Source: Micromonospora cathayae
Lineage (GTDB): Bacteria > Actinomycetota > Actinomycetes > Mycobacteriales > Micromonosporaceae
Length of the DNA: 64,000 nucleotides
Assembly (NCBI RefSeq): GCF_028993575.1
Contig: NZ_CP118615.1
Coordinates: 1,736,001-1,800,000, forward strand
Reading direction: 5' to 3'
The notes beneath the pieces were generated by a model, which worked only from the letters and a program-made list of their open reading frames with translations, made no database searches and was not told the DNA's origin. This document shows, piece after piece, positions 28,070-35,288 of the stretch (position 1 is the stretch's first letter; the number at the start of each line of letters is the position of its first letter). The position numbers were made by a program, and so were the translations under genes.

Positions 28070-28444
28070 TCAGTGGCCTCCGTGGCAGTCGAGGCAGCAG
28101 CCGTAGCGGCGGGGGATGTAGTAGGGCTTGACCTGCTCGCAGAGTCGGCAGGTCCGACGGGCACGCAGCGCCTTGCCGATGGCGGCCCGTTGGGAGGCGG
28201 TGGCGGTGCGCTTGGGCTTGGCCAGGTCGAGCCGGTACAGGTAGGCGACGCGCTTGCCGCGCCGCCAGAGGATCTGGGCGACAGGGGTCTGTCCGCCGGG
28301 GCGGAGGCCGGCGGCCCGCAGTTGCCGGACGGTGGCGAGCCCGGCCGGGGCCATCAGGTAGGGGAAGGTGGGGAACCCGTGGCGGGTGCCGAGCGGGTCG
28401 TAGAACCGCAGGCGCAGACCGATCAGGTGGGTGAGGTCGGTCAT
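28070..28444 (-). CDS. RRQRL-motif zinc-binding protein
   Basis: A 124-residue protein with GFPTFPYLMAPAGLATVRQLRAAGLRPGGQ, then ILWRRGKRVAYLYR, then LAKPKRTAT, and a C-terminal zinc pair CRLCEQ...CCLDCHGG. This is the order seen in the small 'RRQRL motif-containing zinc-binding' proteins of actinomycete plasmids and AICEs, although the motif here reads VRQLR. Role unknown, presumably nucleic-acid binding in replication or transfer. It overlaps the upstream HTH gene by ATGA and ends 2 bp before the Spd-like gene. Confidence 0.8.
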   Translation of the reverse strand: MTDLTHLIGLRLRFYDPLGTRHGFPTFPYLMAPAGLATVRQLRAAGLRPGGQTPVAQILWRRGKRVAYLYRLDLAKPKRTATASQRAAIGKALRARRTCRLCEQVKPYYIPRRYGCCLDCHGGH

Positions 28445-28746
28445 GGCCGGTCACCCCAGCGCTGCTGGGCGGCCTGGCGGGAGATGCCGAGCCGGGCACC
28501 GATCTCGGCCCAGGAGTAGCCGAAGGCACGGAGGCCGACGACGGCCGCACCGATCGCGTCATCGAGAGCGGCCGAGAGGGAGACCAGGTCGCGGAGGGCT
28601 TCCACGTCTCCGGTGGCGACCCGGCGACCGTGGGCACGGATGATCCGCCGTGCGAAGGCGGCGAACTCGTCGTTCTCGACGACGTCCCGACGCCGTTGCT
28701 GTCGGGGGAGGGGCGTCAAGGACGCCTTGACGGTCGGAGCGGTCAT
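28441..28746 (-). CDS. Small HTH DNA-binding protein (sigma-70 region 4-like)
   Basis: A 101-residue protein. The C-terminus is a clear helix-turn-helix (GYSWAEIGARLGISRQAAQQRW), and the N-terminus is basic (RQQRRRD). It likely binds element DNA. The second palindromic 17-bp repeat lies within its first codons (28715-28731), so it could be autoregulated (inference). ATGA overlaps on both sides place it in the long minus-strand operon. Confidence 0.8.
   Translation of the reverse strand: MTAPTVKASLTPLPRQQRRRDVVENDEFAAFARRIIRAHGRRVATGDVEALRDLVSLSAALDDAIGAAVVGLRAFGYSWAEIGARLGISRQAAQQRWGDRP
28715..28731. repeat. 17-bp palindrome, copy 2 of 3
   Basis: GTCAAGGACGCCTTGAC, at the 5' end of the small HTH gene. 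Arms GTCAAG/CTTGAC match the copies at 25499 and 35272. Confidence 0.6.
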
Positions 28747-28928
28747 GCGGCACCGCCCGGGGTCGGGTCTACCTGCTGGTGGTCGGTGGCCCAGGATTCG
28801 GCACAGACCTTGTGGCAGGGCTTGCCCTTGGGGCTACGGCAGATGGCCGGTTGCCCGCAGATGACGCAGGGTTCCGGGGTGCCGGCGCTGCCGGACTTGC
28901 TCCAGTCGATGAAGACGGTGGTGGTCAT
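28743..28928 (-). CDS. Very small zinc-ribbon-like AICE protein
   Basis: A 61-residue protein with CVICGQPAIC and CHKVC, four or more Cys spaced like a zinc ribbon, and KGKPCHKVC as the second half. ATGA overlaps with both neighbours. Similar tiny zinc proteins are common in AICE transfer operons; function unknown. Confidence 0.7.
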   Translation of the reverse strand: MTTTVFIDWSKSGSAGTPEPCVICGQPAICRSPKGKPCHKVCAESWATDHQQVDPTPGGAA

Positions 28929-29368
28929 CGGGAGTCACCACCGGTCGCGTGGCGGTGCTCCCACTCGTCGGCGGCGGCGTTGAGGGCGTCGATGACGTCC
29001 TCGGCGGTGTGGCCGGCGCTGTCGTTCCAGGCGAACGGTTCGGAGTGCTCTTCGAGCCAGTAGCCGTCCTCGTCGACGAGGTGGATGGGGTGGGCGAGGT
29101 CGAGGTAGGCGACCATCGCGGCGATAGCTGCCCGGTAGACCGCCCGGTAGTCGGGATGCACCTCGGTGAGGTGCTTGGCCTGCCGGCCCTCACAGGCCAT
29201 GCCGATAGCCCCGACCAGACAGGCGGGCGGGGTGGGGTCGGTCCAGTCGGTGGGCAGGTAGTACATGCCCTGAATCCAGCCGTGCCGGCTCAGGTAGAGG
29301 GCAGCACCACGGAGAACCTCGGCCGGGGTGGCCGGTTCTCCGGTGGGCGGGTTGTGGGTAGCCTTCAT
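28925..29368 (-). CDS. DUF6197-like AICE protein
   Basis: A 147-residue soluble protein beginning MKATHNPPTGEPATPAEVLRG, with ALYLSRHGWIQGMYY, ACLVGAIGMACEGR and a C-terminal FAWNDSAGHTAEDVIDALNAA. This pattern (an early xxL..AxxxLxxHGW, then CLxGAI, then WNDxxGRTxxEVixaLr) is common in small actinomycete proteins of the DUF6197 group with unknown function. AAAGGA lies about 10 nt upstream of ATG 29368; a GTG three codons earlier has no room for a ribosome site. Confidence 0.75.
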   Translation of the reverse strand: MKATHNPPTGEPATPAEVLRGAALYLSRHGWIQGMYYLPTDWTDPTPPACLVGAIGMACEGRQAKHLTEVHPDYRAVYRAAIAAMVAYLDLAHPIHLVDEDGYWLEEHSEPFAWNDSAGHTAEDVIDALNAAADEWEHRHATGGDSR

Positions 29369-29453
29369 GGCAGCCACGTCCTTTCGAGGGCTGTTGGTGA
29401 GGCCGGCAGGACCAGCTCTGCTGGCAGGCGGAATGCGCTGGTCCTGTCGGTTG

Positions 29454-29633
29454 CTAGGTGGTGGGGGTCAGGCGGACGACGATTCGCAGCCGCGTGTCTG
29501 CCGCGCTGACCGGAGCGGGTACGGACATGAAGACGAGCCGGCCGCACTGGCGGGCCATCGCCTGAATCACGTCGATCTCTTCGCGGGTGCCGGTGACGAC
29601 CATTTCGGTGAACCGGCGAGGGGTGTGCTTCAT
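29454..29633 (-). CDS. 59-residue AICE protein, unknown
   Basis: A short gene: ATG 29633 overlaps the TGA of the FtsK-like gene (ATGA) and it ends with TAG at 29454. The product reads MKHTPRRFTEMVVTGTREEI and continues as an alpha/beta-like domain with RLVFMSVPAPVSAADTRLR. Codon use with strong third-position GC and the coupled overlap argue that it is real. No family recognised. Confidence 0.65.
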   Translation of the reverse strand: MKHTPRRFTEMVVTGTREEIDVIQAMARQCGRLVFMSVPAPVSAADTRLRIVVRLTPTT

Positions 29634-30499
29634 GCGGCCATCCCCCAGTCAGCGGGAGTACCGGTCGGGGTGGTGAGGCCACCGGGGCGACGGACCCAGG
29701 CGGCGTAGTCGGCGATGCCGGCGATCTGGGCGTCGGAGAGGTAGGCGGCCTTGATGCGGCGGGGCGTGCCGCCCTCCGCGATGAGGTAGGCCGCGCCCTG
29801 GTTGGTGGGCGGGATGTCGGTGGCGGAGTAGCCCTGCTCGGCCCAGCCGTGGCCGAGGACGATGTTCGAGCTGTTCGGGGTGGTGCAGCGGAACGCGGCC
29901 CGGTAGCCGAACAGGTCCCGCAGGCTGGTGGGGATGATGTCGAACGACGGCCGCTGGGTGGCGGCGACGACGGGGATGCCGGCGGCCCGGCCCCGGGCGA
30001 CCAGGTCGCGGAGCAGGGCGACGAATTCTTCCTGTTCCTGCTTGCTGCCGACGGTGGCGGAGAAGAAGGCGATCTCGTCGACCAGGACGGTGATCACGCT
30101 GAGTCGGTCGGCGGCGGTCAGCTTGCGGCGGCCGTGGGCGCGCAGCCAGGCGTACCGGTTGTTCATCACCTGCTGGAGCCGTCGCAGGACGGCCAGGGCG
30201 GCGGTGATGTCGGGGCCGATGAAGGCGTCGGCGATGTCTTCCCACTGCCCGAGTTCGACGAGCTTGCCGTCGAGGAGCACGAGCCGGGAGTCGACGGACA
30301 GGGCCGCGTGTGCGGCGATGGTGTTGAGGAGGCCGGACTTGCCGCCGCCGGGCTCACCGCCGGCGAGGAGGTTGCGGTAGGCCAGGGTGATGTAGACGGG
30401 CTGTCCGAACTCGTCGATGCCGATGAAGATCGGGTCGAACATCGACAGGCCAGGCCCCACCGGAACACCGGCGGTCGGGGCGGCAGTGGTGCGGTTCAT
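29630..30499 (-). CDS. FtsK/SpoIIIE-type DNA translocase (TraB/TraSA-like conjugation motor)
   Basis: A 289-residue ATPase. Walker A is GGEPGGGKSGLLN (about residues 46-58), Walker B ITVLVDEIAFF (about 132-142), and TQRPS and RDLFGYRAAFRC follow as in FtsK domains. It lacks membrane helices. In AICEs a single protein of this kind moves double-stranded DNA between hyphae and recognises a clt sequence. AAGGAGGG 5 nt before ATG 30499 fixes the start. The separate membrane protein encoded just upstream probably supplies its membrane part. Confidence 0.9.
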   Translation of the reverse strand: MNRTTAAPTAGVPVGPGLSMFDPIFIGIDEFGQPVYITLAYRNLLAGGEPGGGKSGLLNTIAAHAALSVDSRLVLLDGKLVELGQWEDIADAFIGPDITAALAVLRRLQQVMNNRYAWLRAHGRRKLTAADRLSVITVLVDEIAFFSATVGSKQEQEEFVALLRDLVARGRAAGIPVVAATQRPSFDIIPTSLRDLFGYRAAFRCTTPNSSNIVLGHGWAEQGYSATDIPPTNQGAAYLIAEGGTPRRIKAAYLSDAQIAGIADYAAWVRRPGGLTTPTGTPADWGMAA

Positions 30500-30588
30500 G
30501 GTGGCCCTCCTTGGGCGGTTGTTGGGCGCGAGGAACCCCACGAACGAGCCGTAGCGGGCTCCTCGCGTCCTGGTTGATGTGGTTGGGA

Positions 30589-31509
30589 TCAGATCCAGTC
30601 GGACATGTCGTCGGTGTCGGTCGACGACGAAGCCGCCGACGGCTTGGAGCCGTTGGCGGTGGCCGGGCGGGGTGCCGGCAGGGTGACGGTGGAGGCTTCC
30701 ACGTCGGGAAGATCCAGGGCCGTCGGTGGCGTGACCGGTGCCCGGTCGCTGACCGGGGTGTCGGGATCGATCACGTCGACCAGAGGTGAACCGACGGTCG
30801 CGGTGAGCACCTCACGGCGCTTGATGTCGAACCGCAGGAACGCGGCATTGCTGTCGGAGGCCCGCTCGATCAGGGCGGACGAGGCGTGACAGGTGACAGC
30901 GATCTTGTCGAGGCGGCCTTCCAGGTCCTTGGCCGACAGGCCGGGACGCAGGTAGACCCAGACCCGCTCACCCACCGGGGTGGGGCGAGCCCAGAGGATC
31001 AGCGGCAGGGAGCCGGACTGGTTGGCGATGATGAACTGCGAGAAGCACACCCGCAGCCGGTGGCGCACGATCAGGCACCAGGCCCAGGCAACGATGGCCC
31101 GGCGGACCACCGGGATGGCGGCGGGGACACCAACGACCAGGGCGACCACGGCGAGGGTCACCAGGGCCGGGGTGTGGGTGGCGAGTTGCACCCAGGCGGC
31201 GAGCAGGGTCGTCGTGATCAGGATTTCGGGCAGCCACCACCACAGCAGCCGCAGGACCGGCCAGATACGGACGAGCAGCCAGGCGGCGGCACCGGTCGGG
31301 ATGCCGATGGCCGCGCCGACGAACAGGGCAATGATCGGGTGCCAGTACGAGGCGGCGACCACGGCCGACAGGAGACCGACGATGACGCCGGTCAGCACGA
31401 ACGCCAGCCGGGCGTTACGTGCGGAGGAACGGTGAACCCTGGCCTCGATGACCGTCACCGTTGGCGAGGACTTCCGCCCGAACAGGCGGGCAGGGCTAGA
31501 CTTGGACAC
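30589..31509 (-). CDS. Membrane protein preceding the FtsK-like motor, probable transfer partner
   Basis: A 306-residue protein. Residues about 33-75 and 80-140 hold four hydrophobic helices. A soluble domain then reads RPTPVGERVWVYLRPGLSAKDLEGRLDKIAVTCHA (quoted in part by position, about residues 188-225), like the segment that comes before Walker A in full-length TraB/FtsK proteins. The tail is Ser/Thr/Asp-rich. It looks like the N-terminal half of a TraB whose motor is encoded separately. GGGAGGA lies 6 nt before GTG 31509. Confidence 0.7.
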   Translation of the reverse strand: MSKSSPARLFGRKSSPTVTVIEARVHRSSARNARLAFVLTGVIVGLLSAVVAASYWHPIIALFVGAAIGIPTGAAAWLLVRIWPVLRLLWWWLPEILITTTLLAAWVQLATHTPALVTLAVVALVVGVPAAIPVVRRAIVAWAWCLIVRHRLRVCFSQFIIANQSGSLPLILWARPTPVGERVWVYLRPGLSAKDLEGRLDKIAVTCHASSALIERASDSNAAFLRFDIKRREVLTATVGSPLVDVIDPDTPVSDRAPVTPPTALDLPDVEASTVTLPAPRPATANGSKPSAASSSTDTDDMSDWI

Positions 31510-31599
31510 GACACGTCCTCCCAGGAATTGGGGTGGATGGGTTGGAGAGAGCGGGGTCGGCAGGTGTAGGAGCCAGTACCGGCCCCGCGCTCGAATCGC

Positions 31600-31776
31600 C
31601 TAGTTGCGCGTGATCTGCACGACCACACGGCGGCCCGGGAAGTCCTTCAGGATTTCCCGCTTGGCCCAACTGACATCGCTGAAGCAGACCAGGTAGCTGA
31701 AGGACGTACCTTCGGCTTTGACCTCACGGTCGGCGTACTGGGAACAAACGGGGTACTGGCACAGCATGTGCATCAT
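31600..31776 (-). CDS. 58-residue AICE protein, unknown
   Basis: ATG 31776 with AAAGGGAA close upstream; stop TAG at 31600. The product starts MMHMLCQYPVCSQYADREV and ends DFPGRRVVVQITRN, with two early Cys and another mid-chain. A longer frame to 32097 runs antisense-like through the next gene and is rejected. It lies between the DUF3307-like and membrane protein genes of the same operon. Function not recognised. Confidence 0.6.
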   Translation of the reverse strand: MMHMLCQYPVCSQYADREVKAEGTSFSYLVCFSDVSWAKREILKDFPGRRVVVQITRN

Positions 31777-31787
31777 GGCGTTCCCTT

Positions 31788-32216
31788 TCAGAGAGCAGCG
31801 ACGAGAAGCGCGGACGCCCACAGGCATGCCGCGTGAAGGGACTGGTCGGCCAGGTACATCCCGCAGATCGGGGCCTGACGGTCGGCGAAATCGCCGCTTC
31901 CGGTGTGGTTGAGAATCCAGCGCACCGGCCAACGCCGGTCGAGGATCGCGTGAGAGACCGCCGAGAAGGCGAGTCCGGCGGCGAGCCCGGCCACGGTGAC
32001 CGGCAGATCGAGGACGGCGATGGTGATGGTGAGCATCACCACGACGACCAGGTGATAGGCCACGACGTGGCCCAACAGGTGACGCCAGCCGTCCCAACCC
32101 GGGGCGGCCTTGTGTGCGGCCTGCTTGTCGGACTGGCCGAGAACGTGGTCAGCGACCTGGTGGCCGGCGTAGAACGTCGCCGCGACAACGGCGAACACGA
32201 TGGCGGATTCGAGCAT
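31788..32216 (-). CDS. DUF3307-like small membrane protein
   Basis: A 142-residue protein with about four hydrophobic helices. AATFYAGHQVADHVLGQ, GWRHLLGHVVAYHL and VSHAILDRRWPVRW follow in order; the repeated His in helices and the HxxxDRR ending are the DUF3307 pattern, found often in actinomycete plasmids and AICEs. Function unknown. GGGAG 8 nt before ATG 32216 sets the start. Confidence 0.75.
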   Translation of the reverse strand: MLESAIVFAVVAATFYAGHQVADHVLGQSDKQAAHKAAPGWDGWRHLLGHVVAYHLVVVVMLTITIAVLDLPVTVAGLAAGLAFSAVSHAILDRRWPVRWILNHTGSGDFADRQAPICGMYLADQSLHAACLWASALLVAAL

Positions 32217-32452
32217 GACAACCACTCCCTGCATTCGGGGGACGATGGGTTGGAAGGTGGGCGGGGCCGGCAGGTGTAGGAGCCAGTCCGACCCCGCGCC
32301 ACAGATTTCGAGAAGGGCAACCACGGGTTGCCAGGATCGGGAAGGTAGGAGCCAGCGACTTTCCCGAACCGATGAGAACCGGATCAGCGGACCATCAGGC
32401 CGCTACAGATGCCACGGACACCGGTGGCAGACACAGCACGATGTGCGAGGAA

Positions 32453-32773
32453 CTACTTCGCCGCCGAGGTGCCAGCCGCCGGCTTCAGCGAGATCGCGCG
32501 GAACGCGACGCCGTTGCGCCCGTTGGTCGCCCACGGGATGGCCTCCAACTGCTCGACCGCGATGAGCTGTCCCACCTTCACGCTCGGCTTTTCACCCGCC
32601 GTGGTGATGGTGATGACCTCACCGCCCGTCTCGTCGAGTACGAAGACCTGGGTGGACCACATGAGCCGGCCCGTTCCCTTCTCGGACCGCTGGTTGCCGT
32701 TCTGGTCGTTCTTCGGCTCCGGGTCCTTCGACACCGTCACCTGCTTGCCCTGGGTGTCCACGTACAGCTTCAC
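32453..32773 (-). CDS. Conserved AICE protein, unknown, first gene of the minus-strand operon
   Basis: A 106-residue soluble protein starting with MKLYVDTQGKQVTVSKDPEP (GTG start) and containing GRLMWSTQVFVLDETGGEVI and IPWATNGRNGVAFRA; probably an OB-like beta barrel. AGGAGG 6 nt before GTG 32773 fixes the start. I recognise it as a recurrent leading gene of AICE transfer/replication operons but know no function. It is the first gene downstream of the divergent regulatory region, so it is the most likely point of control. Confidence 0.7.
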   Translation of the reverse strand: MKLYVDTQGKQVTVSKDPEPKNDQNGNQRSEKGTGRLMWSTQVFVLDETGGEVITITTAGEKPSVKVGQLIAVEQLEAIPWATNGRNGVAFRAISLKPAAGTSAAK

Positions 32774-32886
32774 TACAGACCTCCTGTGTCTCGGGCCAGA
32801 GATTGAGCGTGTCCCCGGTGGACATTTGCTCGTGGCCTCTGCCGACAACACTCCCGGAAATGGGCGGACGAGCCACCCGACGAGGT

Positions 32887-32933
32887 GGACGACTAGGGAC
32901 GTCTTTGCTACCTTGAATGCGTCCTAGTCGTCC
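32887..32933. promoter_or_regulatory. Divergent control region with 11-bp inverted repeat
   Basis: GGACGACTAGG (32887-32897) and its exact complement CCTAGTCGTCC (32923-32933) flank a 25-bp AT-richer spacer, centres 36 bp apart. It sits just upstream of the HTH/PLD regulator gene and in front of the minus-strand operon, so it is a natural operator for that regulator. Confidence 0.6.
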
Positions 32934-32948
32934 CCTCTGGAGGGTCGG

Positions 32949-33707
32949 ATGCCGAACAACCGCCTGCGTGACGCCATCCTCCGCAACGGCATGACGCCCG
33001 CAGTGATCGCCGAGAAGATCGGGGTCGACCCGAAGACGGTGGAACGGTGGATCACCCAGGACCGGACGCCGTACCCGCGCCACCGGCACGCAATCGCCGC
33101 ACTCGTCCGCGAGGATGAGTCGTACCTCTGGCCAGACGCGGTGACTGCGGAGGCTGCCTCGCAGATCGGGCAGAGCGAGATGATCCAGCTCTACTCCCGG
33201 CGATCCTCTGTGCCGTACGACCTCTGGCGCCGCCTGATCGAGCGGGCGGAGAAGCGGATCGACGTGTTGGCCTACGCCGGCCTGTTCCTGGTGGAGCAGG
33301 ATCCGATGCTCGTCGACACCCTGCGGCAGAAGGCGGAGGACGGCGTCGAGGTGAAGATCCTGCTCGGTGATCCGACCAGCGACGCTATCGAGCGTAAGAG
33401 CGTCGAGGAGGGTACGCCCGGCGTGATGGCCGCGAAGATCCGTCAGGTGCAGCAGTACTACAACCGGCTGGACGGCGTGCAAGGCGTCAAGGTGCTCTAC
33501 CACGACACGACGCTGTACAACTCGATCTACCGCTTCGATGACGAGATGCTGGTGAACATGCACGTGCTCGGGTTCCCGGCACCACACGCGCCCGTGATGC
33601 ACCTGCGCAGGATCAACGGCGGTGACCTGTTCCGCACCTACTCCGACAGCTTCGACCGGGTCCTGTCGGCCTCCTGGTCGCTGAAGGGCGGCGAGGTGGC
33701 AGCCTAG
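32949..33707 (+). CDS. XRE-type HTH regulator with PLD-like C-terminal domain
   Basis: A 252-residue protein. The N-terminus is a helix-turn-helix (RNGMTPAVIAEKIGVDPKTV, then ERWITQDRTPYPRHR). The C-terminal two thirds (from about residue 80: YSRRSSVPYDLWRRLIERAE) resembles a phospholipase-D-like fold, but without a full HKD motif (YHDTTLYNS instead). Proteins with this layout recur in AICEs as the regulator divergent from the replication and transfer operon. TGGAGGG lies 4 nt before the ATG. The 11-bp inverted repeat in front of it is a candidate operator. The Nudix gene follows 5 bp later. Confidence 0.85.
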   Translation: MPNNRLRDAILRNGMTPAVIAEKIGVDPKTVERWITQDRTPYPRHRHAIAALVREDESYLWPDAVTAEAASQIGQSEMIQLYSRRSSVPYDLWRRLIERAEKRIDVLAYAGLFLVEQDPMLVDTLRQKAEDGVEVKILLGDPTSDAIERKSVEEGTPGVMAAKIRQVQQYYNRLDGVQGVKVLYHDTTLYNSIYRFDDEMLVNMHVLGFPAPHAPVMHLRRINGGDLFRTYSDSFDRVLSASWSLKGGEVAA

Positions 33708-33712
33708 AGGGC

Positions 33713-34183
33713 ATGGCGAGGATCGAGCACTACCACGACCCGAACGCGCCGAGGGCCAACACCATCGTCGTGGCGGTCTCCGTCTTCGTCCGGGACGACC
33801 GTGGCCGGGTGCTGCTCATCCAGCGCACCGACAACGGGCTGTGGTCGCTGCCAAGCGGCGGCCAGGAGATCGGCGAGTCGGTCGCGCAGACGGCGGTCCG
33901 GGAGACCCACGAGGAGACCGGCATCAGCGTCGAGGTGACCGGCTTGGTAGGCGTCTATTCCGACCCCGGCCACGTCATCGAGTACTCGGACGGCGAGGTG
34001 CGGCAACAGTTCTCGCTCTGCTTCCGCGCTGTGCCGGTCGGCGGCGAGCCGACCCCGAGCGACGAGTCAAGCGACGTCCGATGGGTCGCGCGCGACGAGC
34101 TGGGGACGCTGGACATCCACCCGTCGACCCTGCTCCGCATTCAGCACGGCTATCAGGAACGCGGCGAACCCTACATCGGCTGA
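33713..34183 (+). CDS. Nudix hydrolase (Pif-like candidate)
   Basis: A 156-residue Nudix protein. The box GGQEIGESVAQTAVRETHEE plus TGI fits the GX5EX7REUXEEXGU consensus completely, so it should be catalytically competent. In pSAM2 the plasmid immunity factor Pif is also a Nudix protein, blocking transfer into cells that already carry the element. The position here, directly behind the AICE regulator (5 bp), makes that role plausible but unproven. It overlaps the end of the HD-domain gene by 13 bp in convergent orientation. Confidence 0.9.
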   Translation: MARIEHYHDPNAPRANTIVVAVSVFVRDDRGRVLLIQRTDNGLWSLPSGGQEIGESVAQTAVRETHEETGISVEVTGLVGVYSDPGHVIEYSDGEVRQQFSLCFRAVPVGGEPTPSDESSDVRWVARDELGTLDIHPSTLLRIQHGYQERGEPYIG

Positions 34184-34737
34184 CGAACCCGGCCGGGCAG
34201 ACGGCGCTCAGTACGCTGGACGGCAGCCACCATCTCCGGCTCGGCACGGATGATGAACCGGGTCACCAGGTGATCCGGCCCGTACCGCGACCGGATCTCC
34301 GCCAGCCGCTCCAGTACCTCGAAGTCCTGCCCGTCCGGCCCGGTGGTCATGTCCGAGAAGCACAGCGCGTCGGTGACCGCCGTTTCCTCTCGCGGGAACT
34401 CCGCCGCCAGGACGTCACCGAGTCCGCGTTCCTCCGCTTCCAGCCAGGCGCAGGAGTGATGCGCGACAAGGGCGGCAATCCTCTCGTCGAAGCGTTCCCG
34501 CCGCAGCCACCGACCACCGTCGAGCGCGTGGAACCCGGTGTCGACAAGCTCGGCGTTGTAGCCGATGTCGTGTAGCCACGCGGACGCCACGAGGACGTCA
34601 CGATCTTCGGCCGGAACCGCCTCGCTGACGGTCCTCGCTTTGGCGGCGACCGCCTGGACGTGGCTCCATCGACGTGGCAGCGGAGTCTCCAGCTTGCGTC
34701 GGGCGATCTCCCGGGCGACATCGACGAGGGCGGCCAT
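34171..34737 (-). CDS. HD-domain phosphohydrolase-like protein
   Basis: A 188-residue protein. The HD signature is visible: RRWSHVQAVAAKA (first His), ASAWLHDIGYN (HD), and VAHHSCAW followed by DALCFSDMT (later His/Asp). It probably hydrolyses a nucleotide or other phosphate compound; target unknown. Such proteins accompany the Nudix gene in many AICEs. ATG 34737 has TACCCT 6 nt upstream and no ribosome site, which fits a leaderless mRNA; upstream in-frame ATG codons lack a ribosome site too. Confidence 0.8.
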   Translation of the reverse strand: MAALVDVAREIARRKLETPLPRRWSHVQAVAAKARTVSEAVPAEDRDVLVASAWLHDIGYNAELVDTGFHALDGGRWLRRERFDERIAALVAHHSCAWLEAEERGLGDVLAAEFPREETAVTDALCFSDMTTGPDGQDFEVLERLAEIRSRYGPDHLVTRFIIRAEPEMVAAVQRTERRLPGRVRQPM

Positions 34738-35271
34738 GCGGTCAGGGTACGGAGAGCGCACGGTCCGCGCCATCCCGTGTCGATTGGGCGACCGGAACCT
34801 AGGTGGCGGCCGGCTGCCGGCGATGTGGTTCAAAGTTTCTGTACGTCTTCAAGGCGGCCCTGGACGGGCCGCACGCGCCGCCGCCAGGGCGCGTGCCCGT
34901 CGCTGCGCTGGCGCTCCACTCCGGTCACGCAACACGCCCGGCGGCTGGCGCGGAGGGCGGGTAGCCCGGTGGGCCGCCGCATGACGACAGGCCGTTGCCC
35001 GGCGGGGTGGCGGGGCCGGCAGCCGGCCGGGCCGCGCGGCCGACACCCGCGCGGCGTGGGGGAGCGAACGCCGGCTCCGTCGGCGGCCGGCGGCCGGTGG
35101 TGGGGTTGCGGTTACTGCGCCTCCGGCGGGGGCGCTCCGGCTCCAGGACCGGCCGGGGGTCCGTCGGCGGCTCGCGGTCCGTGGGTGGTGGCGGTGGGGA
35201 GCCATCCCGCCCGCCGTCGACCCGGGCGAGCCGAGCAGACCACCGCCCGACCCGCCAGCGTCCGTGCGGGT
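34738..35271. other. GC-rich noncoding stretch within the AICE
   Basis: About 530 bp of very high GC without a believable gene; all open frames here are Pro/Arg/Gly-rich shadows. It has a 9-bp hairpin (GCACGCGCC at 34871 with its complement at 34888) and ends at the third 17-bp palindrome. It separates the backbone from the lower-GC cargo. A cis-acting site such as clt is possible but not shown. Confidence 0.5.
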
Positions 35272-35288
35272 GTCAAGGCCGTCTTGAC
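35272..35288. repeat. 17-bp palindrome, copy 3 of 3
   Basis: GTCAAGGCCGTCTTGAC; it contains the stop codon of the methyltransferase gene on the minus strand. The arms match the copies at 25499 and 28715. Confidence 0.6.

Noticed and set aside
32949..33707. Active phospholipase D activity of the AICE regulator
   Set aside because: The C-terminal domain lacks the HxKxxxxD motif, so a ligand- or DNA-binding role is more likely.
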